From: Bacteroidota bacterium
Lineage (GTDB): Bacteria; Bacteroidota; Bacteroidia; Bacteroidales; Lentimicrobiaceae
Length of the DNA: 64,000 nt
Assembly (NCBI GenBank): GCA_023434665.1
Contig: JAEYSM010000009.1
Coordinates: 1-64,000, forward strand
Direction of reading: 5' to 3'
In this document: in pieces, positions 18,027 through 26,950 of the stretch
How positions within the stretch are numbered: the first letter of the stretch is position 1
How the letters are laid out: each line of letters begins with the position of its first letter
Translations under genes and position numbers: made by a program
Notes under the pieces: generated by a model
Seen by the model: the letters and a program-made list of their open reading frames with translations, nothing else
What the model was told of the DNA's origin: nothing
The model's database searches: none

Positions 18027-18243
18027 GGATAACAACCCGATAAATAATTATATCAGGTATTCGGGTATGGCAGCCCAAATGCTGTTCATTATTGCCGGAG
18101 GTAGTTTTGGAGGGTATAAATTAGACCAATGGTTAAAATTACCATTCCCAGTATTTATCATAATTCTTTCCCTGGGTTCAGTCTTTCTCGCAATTTGGTT
18201 ATTTATTAAAGAATTCAATAACAAGAATCACAATGAAAAATGA
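18007..18243 (+). CDS. AtpZ/AtpI-type small membrane protein
   Basis: The 78-residue protein has two transmembrane helices (about 22-40 and 47-67) separated by a short loop (GGYKLDQWLKLPFP). This matches the AtpZ/AtpI family (Gly-rich first helix, GG-x-K/L-D-x-W loop), which normally sits just ahead of the F0F1 ATP synthase genes and assists assembly of the c-ring or Mg/Ca uptake. It overlaps bactofilin by 20 bp and the next gene by 11 bp. The ATP synthase genes themselves are not in this window. Confidence 0.75.
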   Translation: MQKKQSKDNNPINNYIRYSGMAAQMLFIIAGGSFGGYKLDQWLKLPFPVFIIILSLGSVFLAIWLFIKEFNNKNHNEK

Positions 18244-18619
18244 AGTACGCTCTTTTCTCAGGCAAAATATTATCTTAACAATTGTTCTTGGGATTATTAC
18301 AGCCATTTTAATGATTCTTAAGGTCTCAGGCATCTCTCCGGCATTACCATTTATTATTATCTTTCACGCTGTACTTACATTTTTATCTTTTCTGCTGATC
18401 GTCAAAAAAACAGAATCTGCTCCAAAAAAATTTGTTAGTGTTTATCTCGGGAATACTACTTTTAAGCTCATTATATTCATGGCTATCTTGTTCATTTATG
18501 CACTCACTAACATCCATGATGCAGTTAATTTTATTATCAGTTTCTTTATAATATATGTCATTTACACTATTTTTGAGGTAATTAATCTCGTTAGGTGGAA
18601 TAACAGAGCTTCAAGATAA
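18233..18619 (+). CDS. Four-helix membrane protein, probably AtpI-like
   Basis: The 128-residue protein has four predicted transmembrane helices (about 12-30, 36-57, 75-95, 98-118) and few charged residues outside the loops. It overlaps the AtpZ-like gene by 11 bp. In Bacteroidota a protein of this size and topology lies between AtpZ and atpB and is sometimes annotated as ATP synthase subunit I. Position and topology are the only grounds for the name. Here queD follows instead of atpB, with a fresh -7 element. Confidence 0.6.
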   Translation: MKNEVRSFLRQNIILTIVLGIITAILMILKVSGISPALPFIIIFHAVLTFLSFLLIVKKTESAPKKFVSVYLGNTTFKLIIFMAILFIYALTNIHDAVNFIISFFIIYVIYTIFEVINLVRWNNRASR

Positions 18620-18636
18620 ACTTGCCCGATAGTCAT

Positions 18637-18644
18637 TATCTTTG
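18637..18644 (+). promoter_or_regulatory. Candidate -7 element for queD-folE
   Basis: TATCTTTG lies 23 bp before the queD ATG, which is the typical place and sequence for a Bacteroidota start region. No clear -33 TTTG is present. Confidence 0.5.
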
Positions 18645-18667
18645 CATTTTTCAATACTCTTTTTTCT

Positions 18668-19081
18668 ATGATTTATATTACCCGACACGAGCATTTTAAT
18701 GCTGCACATCGCCTTTTTAATCCAGAATTCACAGATTCGAAGAACCTTGAGATTTTTGGAAAGTGTTCAAACCCAAATTGGCATGGACACAATTACTCTT
18801 TGTTTGTTACTATTAAGGGTGAGATTAATCCTGAAACCGGATTCTTAATTAATCTCAAAGTTTTAAGCAACTTAATCAACGAGCTCATCATCGAAAAGGT
18901 TGACCATAAAAACTTAAATCTAGAGGTAGATTTTATGGAGGGGATCATGCCTTCAGCTGAAAATATCGCCGTTCAGATCTGGAATCAGCTTGAGGACAAG
19001 ATAGCCCATCATGGTGCAACTTTGCATTGTGTAAAGCTTTATGAAACTGAAAGAAATTTTGTTGAATATTACGGATCGTAA
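18668..19081 (+). CDS. queD: 6-pyruvoyl-tetrahydropterin synthase / QueD family
   Basis: The 137-residue enzyme of the PTPS/QueD family acts on dihydroneopterin triphosphate. Zinc-binding histidines are visible (His14 in NAAHRL, His39 and His41 in NWHGHNY), and Cys33 is the likely catalytic residue. In bacteria the usual product is 6-carboxytetrahydropterin for queuosine, although a PTPS role in tetrahydropterin synthesis cannot be excluded. The gene directly precedes folE, whose product makes the substrate, with only 16 bp between the stop codon and the chosen folE start. Confidence 0.9.
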   Translation: MIYITRHEHFNAAHRLFNPEFTDSKNLEIFGKCSNPNWHGHNYSLFVTIKGEINPETGFLINLKVLSNLINELIIEKVDHKNLNLEVDFMEGIMPSAENIAVQIWNQLEDKIAHHGATLHCVKLYETERNFVEYYGS

Positions 19082-19097
19082 TGACAAAGGAAAAATT

Positions 19098-19769
19098 ATG
19101 AAAAAAGACGATTTACAAGATGGCGTTAACGAAATGGCGTACGAAAACCTTATGGATGACTATTCTCTTGAAATTGGCTATCGACGAAAAGACACATATA
19201 ATAACCGAACCCTGGTTAAATTAAGCAACCATTACAAGGACATAATAAAGTTAATAGGGGAAGATCCTGAGAGAGAAGGTTTGCTGAAAACACCTGAAAG
19301 AGTTTCGAAAGCAATGCAGTTCTTAACTCACGGTTATGATCTGAATCCCGAAGAAATTCTTAAGGCAGCAATGTTTCAGGAAGATTACAAGCAGATGGTA
19401 ATTGTTAAGGATATTGAAATATACTCTTTATGTGAACACCATATGATTCCTTTTTTTGGCAAAGCACATGTAGCCTATATCCCAAATGGTTATATTGTCG
19501 GATTGAGCAAAATCCCCAGAGTGGTGGATGCTTTTGCCCGTCGACTTCAGGTACAGGAAAGACTCACAACACAAATAAAGGAGGCAATTAATAATACGCT
19601 CAAACCACTGGGTGTTGCAGTCGTCATTGAGGCACAGCATATGTGCATGAGTATGCGTGGTATTCAGAAACAAAATTCAGTTACTACAACCTCTGACTTT
19701 ACAGGTGCATTTCTGGTAGATAAAACCAGGGCTGAATTTATACACCTGATAGGCTCCAAACTGCACTAA
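19098..19769 (+). CDS. folE: GTP cyclohydrolase I
   Basis: The 223-residue FolE converts GTP to 7,8-dihydroneopterin triphosphate, the entry step for folate, queuosine and pterin synthesis. The zinc and active-site motifs CEHHMIPFFGKAH and CMSMRGIQK are intact. The open frame begins at 19041 inside queD, but the ATG at 19098 (MKKDDLQDG) gives a length that matches E. coli FolE and lies just past the queD stop, so it is preferred. The aminotransferase gene begins 3 bp after the stop codon. Confidence 0.95.
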   Translation: MKKDDLQDGVNEMAYENLMDDYSLEIGYRRKDTYNNRTLVKLSNHYKDIIKLIGEDPEREGLLKTPERVSKAMQFLTHGYDLNPEEILKAAMFQEDYKQMVIVKDIEIYSLCEHHMIPFFGKAHVAYIPNGYIVGLSKIPRVVDAFARRLQVQERLTTQIKEAINNTLKPLGVAVVIEAQHMCMSMRGIQKQNSVTTTSDFTGAFLVDKTRAEFIHLIGSKLH

Positions 19770-19772
19770 CAG

Positions 19773-20873
19773 ATGATACCGGATCCTTTTAAGCTTGAAC
19801 GCTATTTTGCCAAATACGAGTTTAATGTAAAATATCTTTTATCAAGTTCTGATTGTGATGGATTCAGTTTAGATTACGTCCTTTCGTCTGCAGAGCAAGG
19901 AGAAACCAAATTATGGGATTCGATGACGCTAGGTTACACGGATTCTTTAGGCAATCCTTTGTTAAGAGAGAGTATTTCGAGGCATTACAATACAATTAAT
20001 ACTGACAATGTATTCGTTCTTTCTCCCGGCGAAGCTAATTACATTTTGATGCAGGTTTATCTCAATCCGGGTGACCATATTGTTTGTATGCGTCCTGCAT
20101 ATCAGTCATTGTATCAAATAGCAATTAACAAAGGGTGCCATATTTCCTGGTGGTCTACTGATGATAACAACAATTTCAATCCTGATGATCTTGCTAATCT
20201 TGTGACCGGTAAAACCAAGATGATCATCGTTAACTTCCCTCACAATCCAACCGGTTATTATCCGGAAAAAGATGAGTTAAACAGGATCATTGAAATAGCT
20301 TCAAGACATAACACGCTGATATTTTCTGATGAGATGTACCACAAACTGGTTCATAATCCGGCTAAGCTTAACGACTCATTATGTGATTTGTATGAGAACG
20401 CAATAAGTTTGTGGGGCATGGCTAAATCATTCGGACTTGCAGGCTTAAGGATTGGTTGGATTTCAACACATAATAAGGAGTTGTTGACCGCCATGCAGCA
20501 ATATAAAGATTACCTGACCATCTGCAGTAGTGCTCCAAGTGAGGTATTATCCATGATAGCACTGAATAACAGTGAACGGTTTATTGAGGTTAACCTTGAA
20601 AAAATACGAGGCAATAAAGAAATTTTTAAATCATTTGTTAATCGTCATCCCGAATTGTTTCAGGATTACCATGAAACACAGGCAGGCTCTACTGCATTAG
20701 TAAAAGTCCGCCTTAATGAACCGGCACTTTCCTATGCTGAAAAGCTTGTTAAAAGGACTGGTGTGATGTTAGTCCCATCAGAAATGTTTGAATATGGAGA
20801 TCAACATTTTCGAATTGGGTTTGGAAGAGCTAATATGAGGGAAGCTCTTCTGGCCTGGGAAGCAGAAATGTGA
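19773..20873 (+). CDS. PLP-dependent class I/II aminotransferase
   Basis: The 366-residue fold-type I PLP enzyme has the family signatures NFPHNPTGYYP, FSDEMYH and the cofactor lysine in SLWGMAKSFGLAGLR (Lys218). It probably transfers an amino group from an amino acid to a 2-oxo acid in the cytoplasm. The substrate cannot be told from sequence. It is shorter than aspartate aminotransferase (~395) at the N-terminus. Its start lies 3 bp after folE, so it is cotranscribed with the pterin genes, but a functional link is only an inference. Confidence 0.85.
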   Translation: MIPDPFKLERYFAKYEFNVKYLLSSSDCDGFSLDYVLSSAEQGETKLWDSMTLGYTDSLGNPLLRESISRHYNTINTDNVFVLSPGEANYILMQVYLNPGDHIVCMRPAYQSLYQIAINKGCHISWWSTDDNNNFNPDDLANLVTGKTKMIIVNFPHNPTGYYPEKDELNRIIEIASRHNTLIFSDEMYHKLVHNPAKLNDSLCDLYENAISLWGMAKSFGLAGLRIGWISTHNKELLTAMQQYKDYLTICSSAPSEVLSMIALNNSERFIEVNLEKIRGNKEIFKSFVNRHPELFQDYHETQAGSTALVKVRLNEPALSYAEKLVKRTGVMLVPSEMFEYGDQHFRIGFGRANMREALLAWEAEM

Positions 20874-20881
20874 TATTATTG

Positions 20882-20889
20882 TATCTTTG
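20882..20889 (+). promoter_or_regulatory. Candidate -7 element for fabD
   Basis: TATCTTTG lies 26 bp before the fabD ATG, immediately after the aminotransferase stop codon. No -33 TTTG is visible in the coding sequence upstream. Confidence 0.45.
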
Positions 20890-20915
20890 CCCCTCATTTT
20901 AAATCATTATTTTCT

Positions 20916-21794
20916 ATGAAAGCTTATATTTTCCCTGGACAAGGTGCTCAGTTTGTTGGCATGGGTAAAAATCTATACGACAGCAATGAACAGGCAAAAG
21001 CTCTGTTTGAACAAGCTAATGAAATTCTTGGATTCAGAATCACTGATCTTATGTTCGAAGGCACTGATGAAGATTTAAGACAGACAAAGGTTACACAGCC
21101 TGCTATTTTTCTTCATTCTGTTATTCTGGCAAAAACCCTTGGCGAGCAATTTAAACCTGATATGACTGCCGGTCACTCATTAGGCGAATTTTCTGCATTA
21201 GTAGCATCAGGTGCACTATCATTTGAAGATGGACTCAGGCTTGTTTATGCTCGTGCTATGGCAATGCAAAAAGCATGTGAATCTGAACCTAGTACTATGG
21301 CAGCTATCCTGGGTCTGGAAGATGAAAAGGTTGAACAGGTTTTAAGTCAGATTCAGGAAGTAGTAGTACCTGCTAATTACAATAGTCCAGGACAACTTGT
21401 TATCTCAGGCTCAATGAAGGGGATAGAGGTTGCATGCGAAAACCTTAAAGCTGCCGGAGCAAAACGCGCATTGCCTTTAAAAGTTGGGGGCGCATTCCAT
21501 TCTCCTCTTATGGAACCGGCCAGAATTGAACTTGCCGAAGCAATCAATAAAACACACTTTAATACACCTGTCTGCCCGGTATATCAGAATGTAACTGCTT
21601 TACCCGTGACAGACCCCGAAACTATTAAAGGGAATCTGATAAAGCAATTGACAGCTCCTGTTAAATGGACTCAAACTGTTCAGAATATGTCGAATGATGG
21701 CGCAACAACCTTTGTTGAAGTTGGCCCCGGAAATGTCCTTCAGGGATTAGTGAAAAAGATTGCACCTCAGTCAGAAGCATTGAGTGCACAATAA
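20916..21794 (+). CDS. fabD: Malonyl-CoA:ACP transacylase
   Basis: The 292-residue FabD loads malonyl groups from CoA onto acyl carrier protein for fatty-acid elongation. The N-terminal FPGQGAQFVGMG, the active-site serine in AGHSLGEFSAL (Ser88) and the catalytic histidine in GGAFHSPLM are all present. The length is standard for FabD. It stands alone here, with its own -7 element and a shared terminator downstream. No other fab genes are close. Confidence 0.96.
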   Translation: MKAYIFPGQGAQFVGMGKNLYDSNEQAKALFEQANEILGFRITDLMFEGTDEDLRQTKVTQPAIFLHSVILAKTLGEQFKPDMTAGHSLGEFSALVASGALSFEDGLRLVYARAMAMQKACESEPSTMAAILGLEDEKVEQVLSQIQEVVVPANYNSPGQLVISGSMKGIEVACENLKAAGAKRALPLKVGGAFHSPLMEPARIELAEAINKTHFNTPVCPVYQNVTALPVTDPETIKGNLIKQLTAPVKWTQTVQNMSNDGATTFVEVGPGNVLQGLVKKIAPQSEALSAQ

Positions 21795-21802
21795 AGAGAA
21801 AC

Positions 21803-21833
21803 AAAATCCCGGATAAGTAATTTCCAGGATTTT
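21803..21833. terminator. Bidirectional terminator between fabD and the catalase gene
   Basis: The inverted repeat AAAATCCCGGA / TCCAGGATTTT has one mismatch and a 9-nt loop. It lies between the convergent fabD and katE stop codons. The A/T ends could serve as the U-tract in either direction. Confidence 0.6.
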
Positions 21834-21850
21834 AATTTATAGATTAATTT

Positions 21851-23995
21851 TCACGCGGGAACCTGATCGGTTACTTCTTCCCTATCCCAGAATCTGTGGT
21901 GCCCAATTGCGTTTATTAATGATTGATTAAAACTACTTAAATCGTTTGCATCTTTAACTGTAATCACTCCCATATCCTCCTTGACACTGGAATCTTTCGA
22001 GAATGCTGCTTTCTTTAGTGATAGCTCACTGAAAAAGTCAACACCTTCTCCAATAGCAGCCACTGGTTTACAGTGTTTGTACATCTCATTGATAAAATTA
22101 GCAGCAAAACCATGTTCGCGGAGGGTAGAAATACTATCCTTTCCACCCGGTAAGAATACAGCATCGAATAATACAGAGCCTGTTGTAACGTAATTTTTGT
22201 CAACTGAAATTGTATCTTCTCCATTGCTCTTTAGTTCACCGTAATTCTTTGAAATTACTTTTGACATAATACCCTTTTCCTTTAACGCACTCATAACAGA
22301 TTTAAGATGCTGGTGATTATAACCATCTGCCAGAAGAATAGCTACCTTGCGGCCTTTCAATGATTCACCCTTTAGATTTTCCTGACTTAATGAGGGTGAT
22401 TTAGTAACGTGCTTTTTCTTTTTTGGTTCTGTAACTCCTTCTACAATGTTTTCAACAATATCGTCGGCTTTTGTGAGCAATTTACTTGAATCGTAATTAA
22501 CTCCAATACCTCTAGCAACTTCACGTGCCAGGTCTTTATCCACTTTTTCAATTAGCCCTACCATTCGTTCCCTGATTACCATAGTTTCAACTTTCCCAAG
22601 TTCAAAATGGAAAGCTTCGATAATGTGCTTTTTCTCTGGGTTCGACATACTGTTCCAGAAAAGAGTGGCCTGACTGAAATGATCTGAAAAGCTGGCACTT
22701 CTTACTCTTGTTTTATGTCCTTCTACTCTTTGCGGATAATGCACATATCCTCCCTTGTCTTCCGGAGCTAATTTTGGCTGCCCATCCGCCAGAGAGTTTG
22801 GCAAGTAACTTACTCTTCCTTTATTCACTGTTTGCCTCATGTAGCCATCCCTTTGATTGTTTTTGACATCGGGAATAGGCCTGTTTATAGGAATTTCAGT
22901 AAAATTAGGACCTCCCAGCCTAATCAATTGAGTATCTAAATATGAAAATAGCCTTCCCTGAAGAAGGGGATCATTTGTCACATCAATCCCCGGCACCAGA
23001 TTACCGGGATGGAAAGCTATTTGTTCTGTTTCAGCAAAAAAGTTGTCAGGGTTTCTGTTTAGAACCATGAGTCCTATCTTTTTGACGGGAATCAATTCTT
23101 CGGGCCATATTTTAGTAGCATCCAGTATGTCGAATTCAAAATCAAATTCTTCCTTTTCTTCAATGATCTGAACGCCAAGCTCAAATTCAGGGAAATTACC
23201 CATCTCAATCGATTCCCATAGATCTTCTCTGTTAAAATCCGGATTTTTACCTGCTATTTTCTGGGTTTCGTCCCAAACCAGCGAATGAACTCCCGCTTTC
23301 GGCTTCCAATGGAATTTTACAAAAAATGATTCTCCGCTTTCATTAACCAAGCGGAAAGTATGAACTCCAAAGCCTTCCATCATGCTATAACTACGAGGCA
23401 ATGCCCTGTCGGAAAGAACCCACATGATCATATTCATTGATTCAGGCATAAGCGAAATAAAATCCCAAAAAGTATCATGAGCTGCTGACGCCTGTGGCAT
23501 CTCGTTATGTGGTTCAGGTTTTATAGCATGAACCAGATCGGGGAATTTGATTGCATCCTGAATAAAGAATACTGGCATATTGTTCCCAACTAAATCATAG
23601 TTTCCTTCTACTGTGTAAAACTTTGTTGCAAAGCCTCTCACATCACGTACAGTATCTGGCGATCCTCTGAAACCTACAACAGTTGAAAACCTTACAAATA
23701 CATCAGTCTTGAGTGTTGGATCTGTAAAAACTTTAGCCTTTGTGTACTTCTTCATTGAATCGTCATACACCTGAAAATATCCGTATGCTCCCGAACCCCT
23801 TGCATGGACTACTCTTTCCGGAATTCTTTCATGATCAAAATGAGTCATCTTTTCCCTGAAGTGAAAGTCCTCCATTAATTGCGAGCCTCTTTCTCCTGCT
23901 TTTAAAGAATCATCAGTATGATTTACTTTTAATCCCTGGTTTGATGTTAGAAAACCTTTGTTCTCTTCGCCTTTTTTAGTGTCATCTTTGCTCAT
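21851..23995 (-). CDS. katE: Large-subunit catalase (HPII/KatE type)
   Basis: The 714-residue clade-2 heme catalase breaks down hydrogen peroxide. The distal histidine (His64, RVVHARG), the distal asparagine (Asn138, LVGNNMPVFF) and the proximal tyrosine motif RLFSYLDTQ are intact. After the catalase core (to about 500) and a linker rich in Lys, the C-terminal ~150 residues form the flavodoxin/DJ-1-like domain seen in HPII enzymes (GRKVAILLADGY, FLPGGKDS). It has no signal peptide, so it should be cytoplasmic. It is a single-gene unit between two terminators. Confidence 0.95.
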   Translation of the reverse strand: MSKDDTKKGEENKGFLTSNQGLKVNHTDDSLKAGERGSQLMEDFHFREKMTHFDHERIPERVVHARGSGAYGYFQVYDDSMKKYTKAKVFTDPTLKTDVFVRFSTVVGFRGSPDTVRDVRGFATKFYTVEGNYDLVGNNMPVFFIQDAIKFPDLVHAIKPEPHNEMPQASAAHDTFWDFISLMPESMNMIMWVLSDRALPRSYSMMEGFGVHTFRLVNESGESFFVKFHWKPKAGVHSLVWDETQKIAGKNPDFNREDLWESIEMGNFPEFELGVQIIEEKEEFDFEFDILDATKIWPEELIPVKKIGLMVLNRNPDNFFAETEQIAFHPGNLVPGIDVTNDPLLQGRLFSYLDTQLIRLGGPNFTEIPINRPIPDVKNNQRDGYMRQTVNKGRVSYLPNSLADGQPKLAPEDKGGYVHYPQRVEGHKTRVRSASFSDHFSQATLFWNSMSNPEKKHIIEAFHFELGKVETMVIRERMVGLIEKVDKDLAREVARGIGVNYDSSKLLTKADDIVENIVEGVTEPKKKKHVTKSPSLSQENLKGESLKGRKVAILLADGYNHQHLKSVMSALKEKGIMSKVISKNYGELKSNGEDTISVDKNYVTTGSVLFDAVFLPGGKDSISTLREHGFAANFINEMYKHCKPVAAIGEGVDFFSELSLKKAAFSKDSSVKEDMGVITVKDANDLSSFNQSLINAIGHHRFWDREEVTDQVPA

Positions 23996-24109
23996 TCTTT
24001 AATATTATAAGTGGAAAAATATAGGTTCTTCGGTATGCATTCATTAAAATCCTAAAGAACTAACTTAAATTTTTACCACTTGGTTCATTAAGAGGTGCCT
24101 TTCTGAAAT

Positions 24110-24138
24110 AAAAAAACCCAGATTCTTAAATCCGGGTT
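24110..24138 (-). terminator. Terminator of the nucleotide-sugar operon
   Basis: The stem 24115-24124 / 24129-24138 (AACCCAGATT with AATCCGGGTT, one mismatch) has a 4-nt loop. On the minus strand it runs into a long T-tract. It lies about 40 bp after the rfbB stop codon. Confidence 0.8.
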
Positions 24139-24174
24139 CTTATTGATTATCATTTAATTATGACAACATTTCAT

Positions 24175-25224
24175 TTATCCATATTGCTGTTCATAGTATT
24201 TTTGATATTCACCTGAAGTGACTGTATTCAGCCAACCTTCATTTTCAAGATACCATTCTACCGTTGTTTCAAATCCTTCAGTGAATTTAACAGTAGGTTC
24301 CCAGCCTAATTCTGCCTTAATTTTTGAAGCATCAATTGCATACCTTAAATCATGACCGGCACGATCTTTAACAAATGTGATCAACTTTGAAGATTCACCC
24401 TCACTCCTTCCTAATCGCTTATCCATGATCTTACAGAGTTCTCTTATCAGTTCAATATTCTGCCATTCATTGTTGCCCCCTATATTATATGTTTCACCCA
24501 CTCTTCCTTTGTGAAACAGAAGGTCGATTGCCTTGGCATGATCTTCAACATATAACCAGTCGCGAACATTTTCTCCTTTACCATAAACCGGTAATGGCTT
24601 ATTATTTCTGATATTATGGATAAACAGTGGAATAAGCTTTTCAGGGAACTGATAAGGCCCGTAATTATTTGAGCAGTTGGAAACTATTGCCGGCAATCCA
24701 TAGGTATGATTATATGCTCTTACCAAATGATCGCTGCTTGCTTTACTGGCTGAGTATGGACTTTTGGGATCATAGGAAGTTGTTTCTGTAAACATACCTT
24801 CCATTCCTAGTGAGCCATAAACCTCATCTGTCGATATATGGTAGAATAACTTGCCTATAAAGTCTGGCTTCCAGGTTGCAAGCGAAGCATTTAGAAGATT
24901 AACCGTTCCAACTATATTAGTCATGATAAAATCCATAGGATTCGAAATAGAGCGGTCAACATGAGATTCAGCTGCCAAGTGAATCACTCCATCAAAATTG
25001 TAATCTCTGAAAAGTTGCATTATAAAATCACCGTCAGTGATATCCCCTTTGATAAAAGTGTAATTCGAAGCGTTTTCAATATCCTTTAGATTCAACAGAT
25101 TACCTGCATAGGTAAGTTTGTCAAGATTTACTATCCTATAGTCTTTATACTTGTTCACAAAAAGTCTGACAACATGTGACCCTATGAATCCTGCACCTCC
25201 AGTAATTAGAATATTCTTCATCAA
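24175..25224 (-). CDS. rfbB: dTDP-glucose 4,6-dehydratase
   Basis: The 349-residue short-chain dehydrogenase/reductase family enzyme has the NAD-binding motif TGGAGFIGSH, the active-site segment STDEVYGS and the YSASK catalytic pair. The close match to RfbB (including the AAESHVDRSI segment) indicates conversion of dTDP-glucose to dTDP-4-keto-6-deoxyglucose, used for rhamnose and other deoxysugars of surface polysaccharides. The usual partners rfbA, rfbC and rfbD are not in the window. It is the last gene of the operon, 22 bp after galE, and a clear terminator follows. Confidence 0.93.
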   Translation of the reverse strand: MMKNILITGGAGFIGSHVVRLFVNKYKDYRIVNLDKLTYAGNLLNLKDIENASNYTFIKGDITDGDFIMQLFRDYNFDGVIHLAAESHVDRSISNPMDFIMTNIVGTVNLLNASLATWKPDFIGKLFYHISTDEVYGSLGMEGMFTETTSYDPKSPYSASKASSDHLVRAYNHTYGLPAIVSNCSNNYGPYQFPEKLIPLFIHNIRNNKPLPVYGKGENVRDWLYVEDHAKAIDLLFHKGRVGETYNIGGNNEWQNIELIRELCKIMDKRLGRSEGESSKLITFVKDRAGHDLRYAIDASKIKAELGWEPTVKFTEGFETTVEWYLENEGWLNTVTSGEYQKYYEQQYG

Positions 25225-25246
25225 GCTTAATATTTATTGATCAAAT

Positions 25247-26266
25247 TCATTCTTTATCTTTAAGGGTTAGCTCCCATTTCCAGGCTGAACCCATCATCTC
25301 ATCAATTCCTTTCTGTGCTTTCCAGCCTAATTCGTCATTAGCAAAAGAAGTATCTGCCCATACTTGTTCAATATCACCTGGGCGTCGGCCTACAATCTCA
25401 TAATTAAGTTTTCTTCCTGTTACACGCTCAAATGATTTGATAACTTCGAGCACGCTGAAACCATTGCCAGTTCCCAGGTTAAAAACCTCAAAATCATGGG
25501 CCGATCTGTTTTCAATCATCCGGTCAACTGCCACCACATGTGCCTGGGCCAGATCAACAACATGGATATAGTCTCTGATTGCTGTCCCATCAGGAGTGTT
25601 ATAATCAGACCCGAAAACTTTTAAGACTTCCCTTTTACCTATTGCAGTCTGGGTAATAAATGGGACCAGGTTATTAGGAATCCCAATCGGAAGCTCTCCA
25701 ATTAAAGCTGACTCATGCGCTCCTATCGGGTTAAAGTACCGGAGGGAGATGCTCTTCAGGTTATGTGCCCCAACCGCAAACTGAATTATCTGTTCTGACA
25801 TCTGTTTGGTGTTGCCATATGGGGACCATGCCTCCTTTATTGGGGATGTTTCTTTGACAGGCAATTCATCAGGCTGACCATAGACAGTACAGGACGAGGA
25901 AAATACAAGGTTTTGTATCGAGTTTTCCTTCATGCCCTCCAGTATGTTTATGAGCGACATCAGGTTATTATGATAATACATCAATGGCTTTTCCATCGAT
26001 TCCCCCACAGCCTTATAGGCGGCAAAGTGTATTATTCCTATAATGTCTGAATTATTCTTAAAGAACTCAGCAGTCTTATCTTTATCTGCCAGATCAAATT
26101 TATAAAAGTCAGGTCTTCTGCCTGAAATTTTTTCGATACGGTCAACTACATATTCATAAGAATTTGAAAGGTTATCAACGATTACAACTTCATAACCTTT
26201 GTTTTGTAATTCTACAACTGTATGAGATCCTATATAGCCCGTCCCCCCCGTTACTAAAATCTTCAT
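25247..26266 (-). CDS. galE: UDP-glucose 4-epimerase
   Basis: The 339-residue SDR-family GalE has TGGTGYIGSHT at the N-terminus, SSSCTVYG and YGNTK (catalytic Tyr and Lys), and a complete C-terminal substrate domain (RRPGDIEQVWAD). It interconverts UDP-glucose and UDP-galactose, or the N-acetyl forms, for glycan synthesis. It lies 15 bp after the acetyltransferase gene and 22 bp before rfbB, so it is part of the nucleotide-sugar operon. Confidence 0.93.
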   Translation of the reverse strand: MKILVTGGTGYIGSHTVVELQNKGYEVVIVDNLSNSYEYVVDRIEKISGRRPDFYKFDLADKDKTAEFFKNNSDIIGIIHFAAYKAVGESMEKPLMYYHNNLMSLINILEGMKENSIQNLVFSSSCTVYGQPDELPVKETSPIKEAWSPYGNTKQMSEQIIQFAVGAHNLKSISLRYFNPIGAHESALIGELPIGIPNNLVPFITQTAIGKREVLKVFGSDYNTPDGTAIRDYIHVVDLAQAHVVAVDRMIENRSAHDFEVFNLGTGNGFSVLEVIKSFERVTGRKLNYEIVGRRPGDIEQVWADTSFANDELGWKAQKGIDEMMGSAWKWELTLKDKE

Positions 26267-26281
26267 TTCGGATTAATTAGA

Positions 26282-26863
26282 TTACTTTAACTTTTTTACC
26301 AATCCTTCTTTTAGTTGATACCGTTCTCCACTTTCAGGGCATTTTGCAAAACCTTCAGAATTGAACTTTAGTTTATGCCCATATTCGCTCATCCAACCAG
26401 TTTGGCGAGCTGGGTTTCCAACAACAAGTGCATAAGGCAATACTTCTTTTGTTACCACTGCCCCTGCTCCAATAAATGCGAACTCCCCAATGTTATGTCC
26501 ACAAACTATAGTGGCATTTGCACCAATAGTGGCCCCCTTTCTAACAATGGTTTTGCTGTAACTACCTCTGCGGTTAACGGCACTTCGTGGATTTACAACA
26601 TTTGTGAAAACCATTGATGGTCCAAGAAAAACGTCATCTTCACATATTACTCCTGTATAAATAGAGACATTGTTTTGAACCTTAACATTACACCCTAAAA
26701 TTACTCCGGGCGAAATGACAACATTTTGACCAATGTTACAATTCTCACCAATTTCGCAATTTTCCATTATGTGACTGAAGTGCCAAATTTTAACTCCATT
26801 GGCTATTTTACTTCCCTGGTCAATAACAGCGGTTTCATGTGCAAAATAATCTTTGACTTCCAT
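26282..26863 (-). CDS. Hexapeptide-repeat N-acetyltransferase (WbpD-like)
   Basis: The 193-residue left-handed beta-helix acetyltransferase has hexapeptide repeats running from about residue 15 to 150 (for example IGENCNIGQNVVISPGVILG, 20 residues). Such proteins acetylate amino sugars on nucleotide carriers with acetyl-CoA. The neighbouring DegT-type aminotransferase suggests that it acts on the amino group that enzyme installs, as in the WbpE/WbpD pair, but no WbpA or WbpB homologue is present here. Assignment to the family is firm. The exact sugar is inference. Confidence 0.82.
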   Translation of the reverse strand: MEVKDYFAHETAVIDQGSKIANGVKIWHFSHIMENCEIGENCNIGQNVVISPGVILGCNVKVQNNVSIYTGVICEDDVFLGPSMVFTNVVNPRSAVNRRGSYSKTIVRKGATIGANATIVCGHNIGEFAFIGAGAVVTKEVLPYALVVGNPARQTGWMSEYGHKLKFNSEGFAKCPESGERYQLKEGLVKKLK

Positions 26864-26950
26864 TATATATATGTATCAGGTTAAGCCAGTAATGTAGTAA
26901 CCAAAAATCCTTCTTTTCGTTTAATGCTGTTCATTAAATGTACGAACCAG

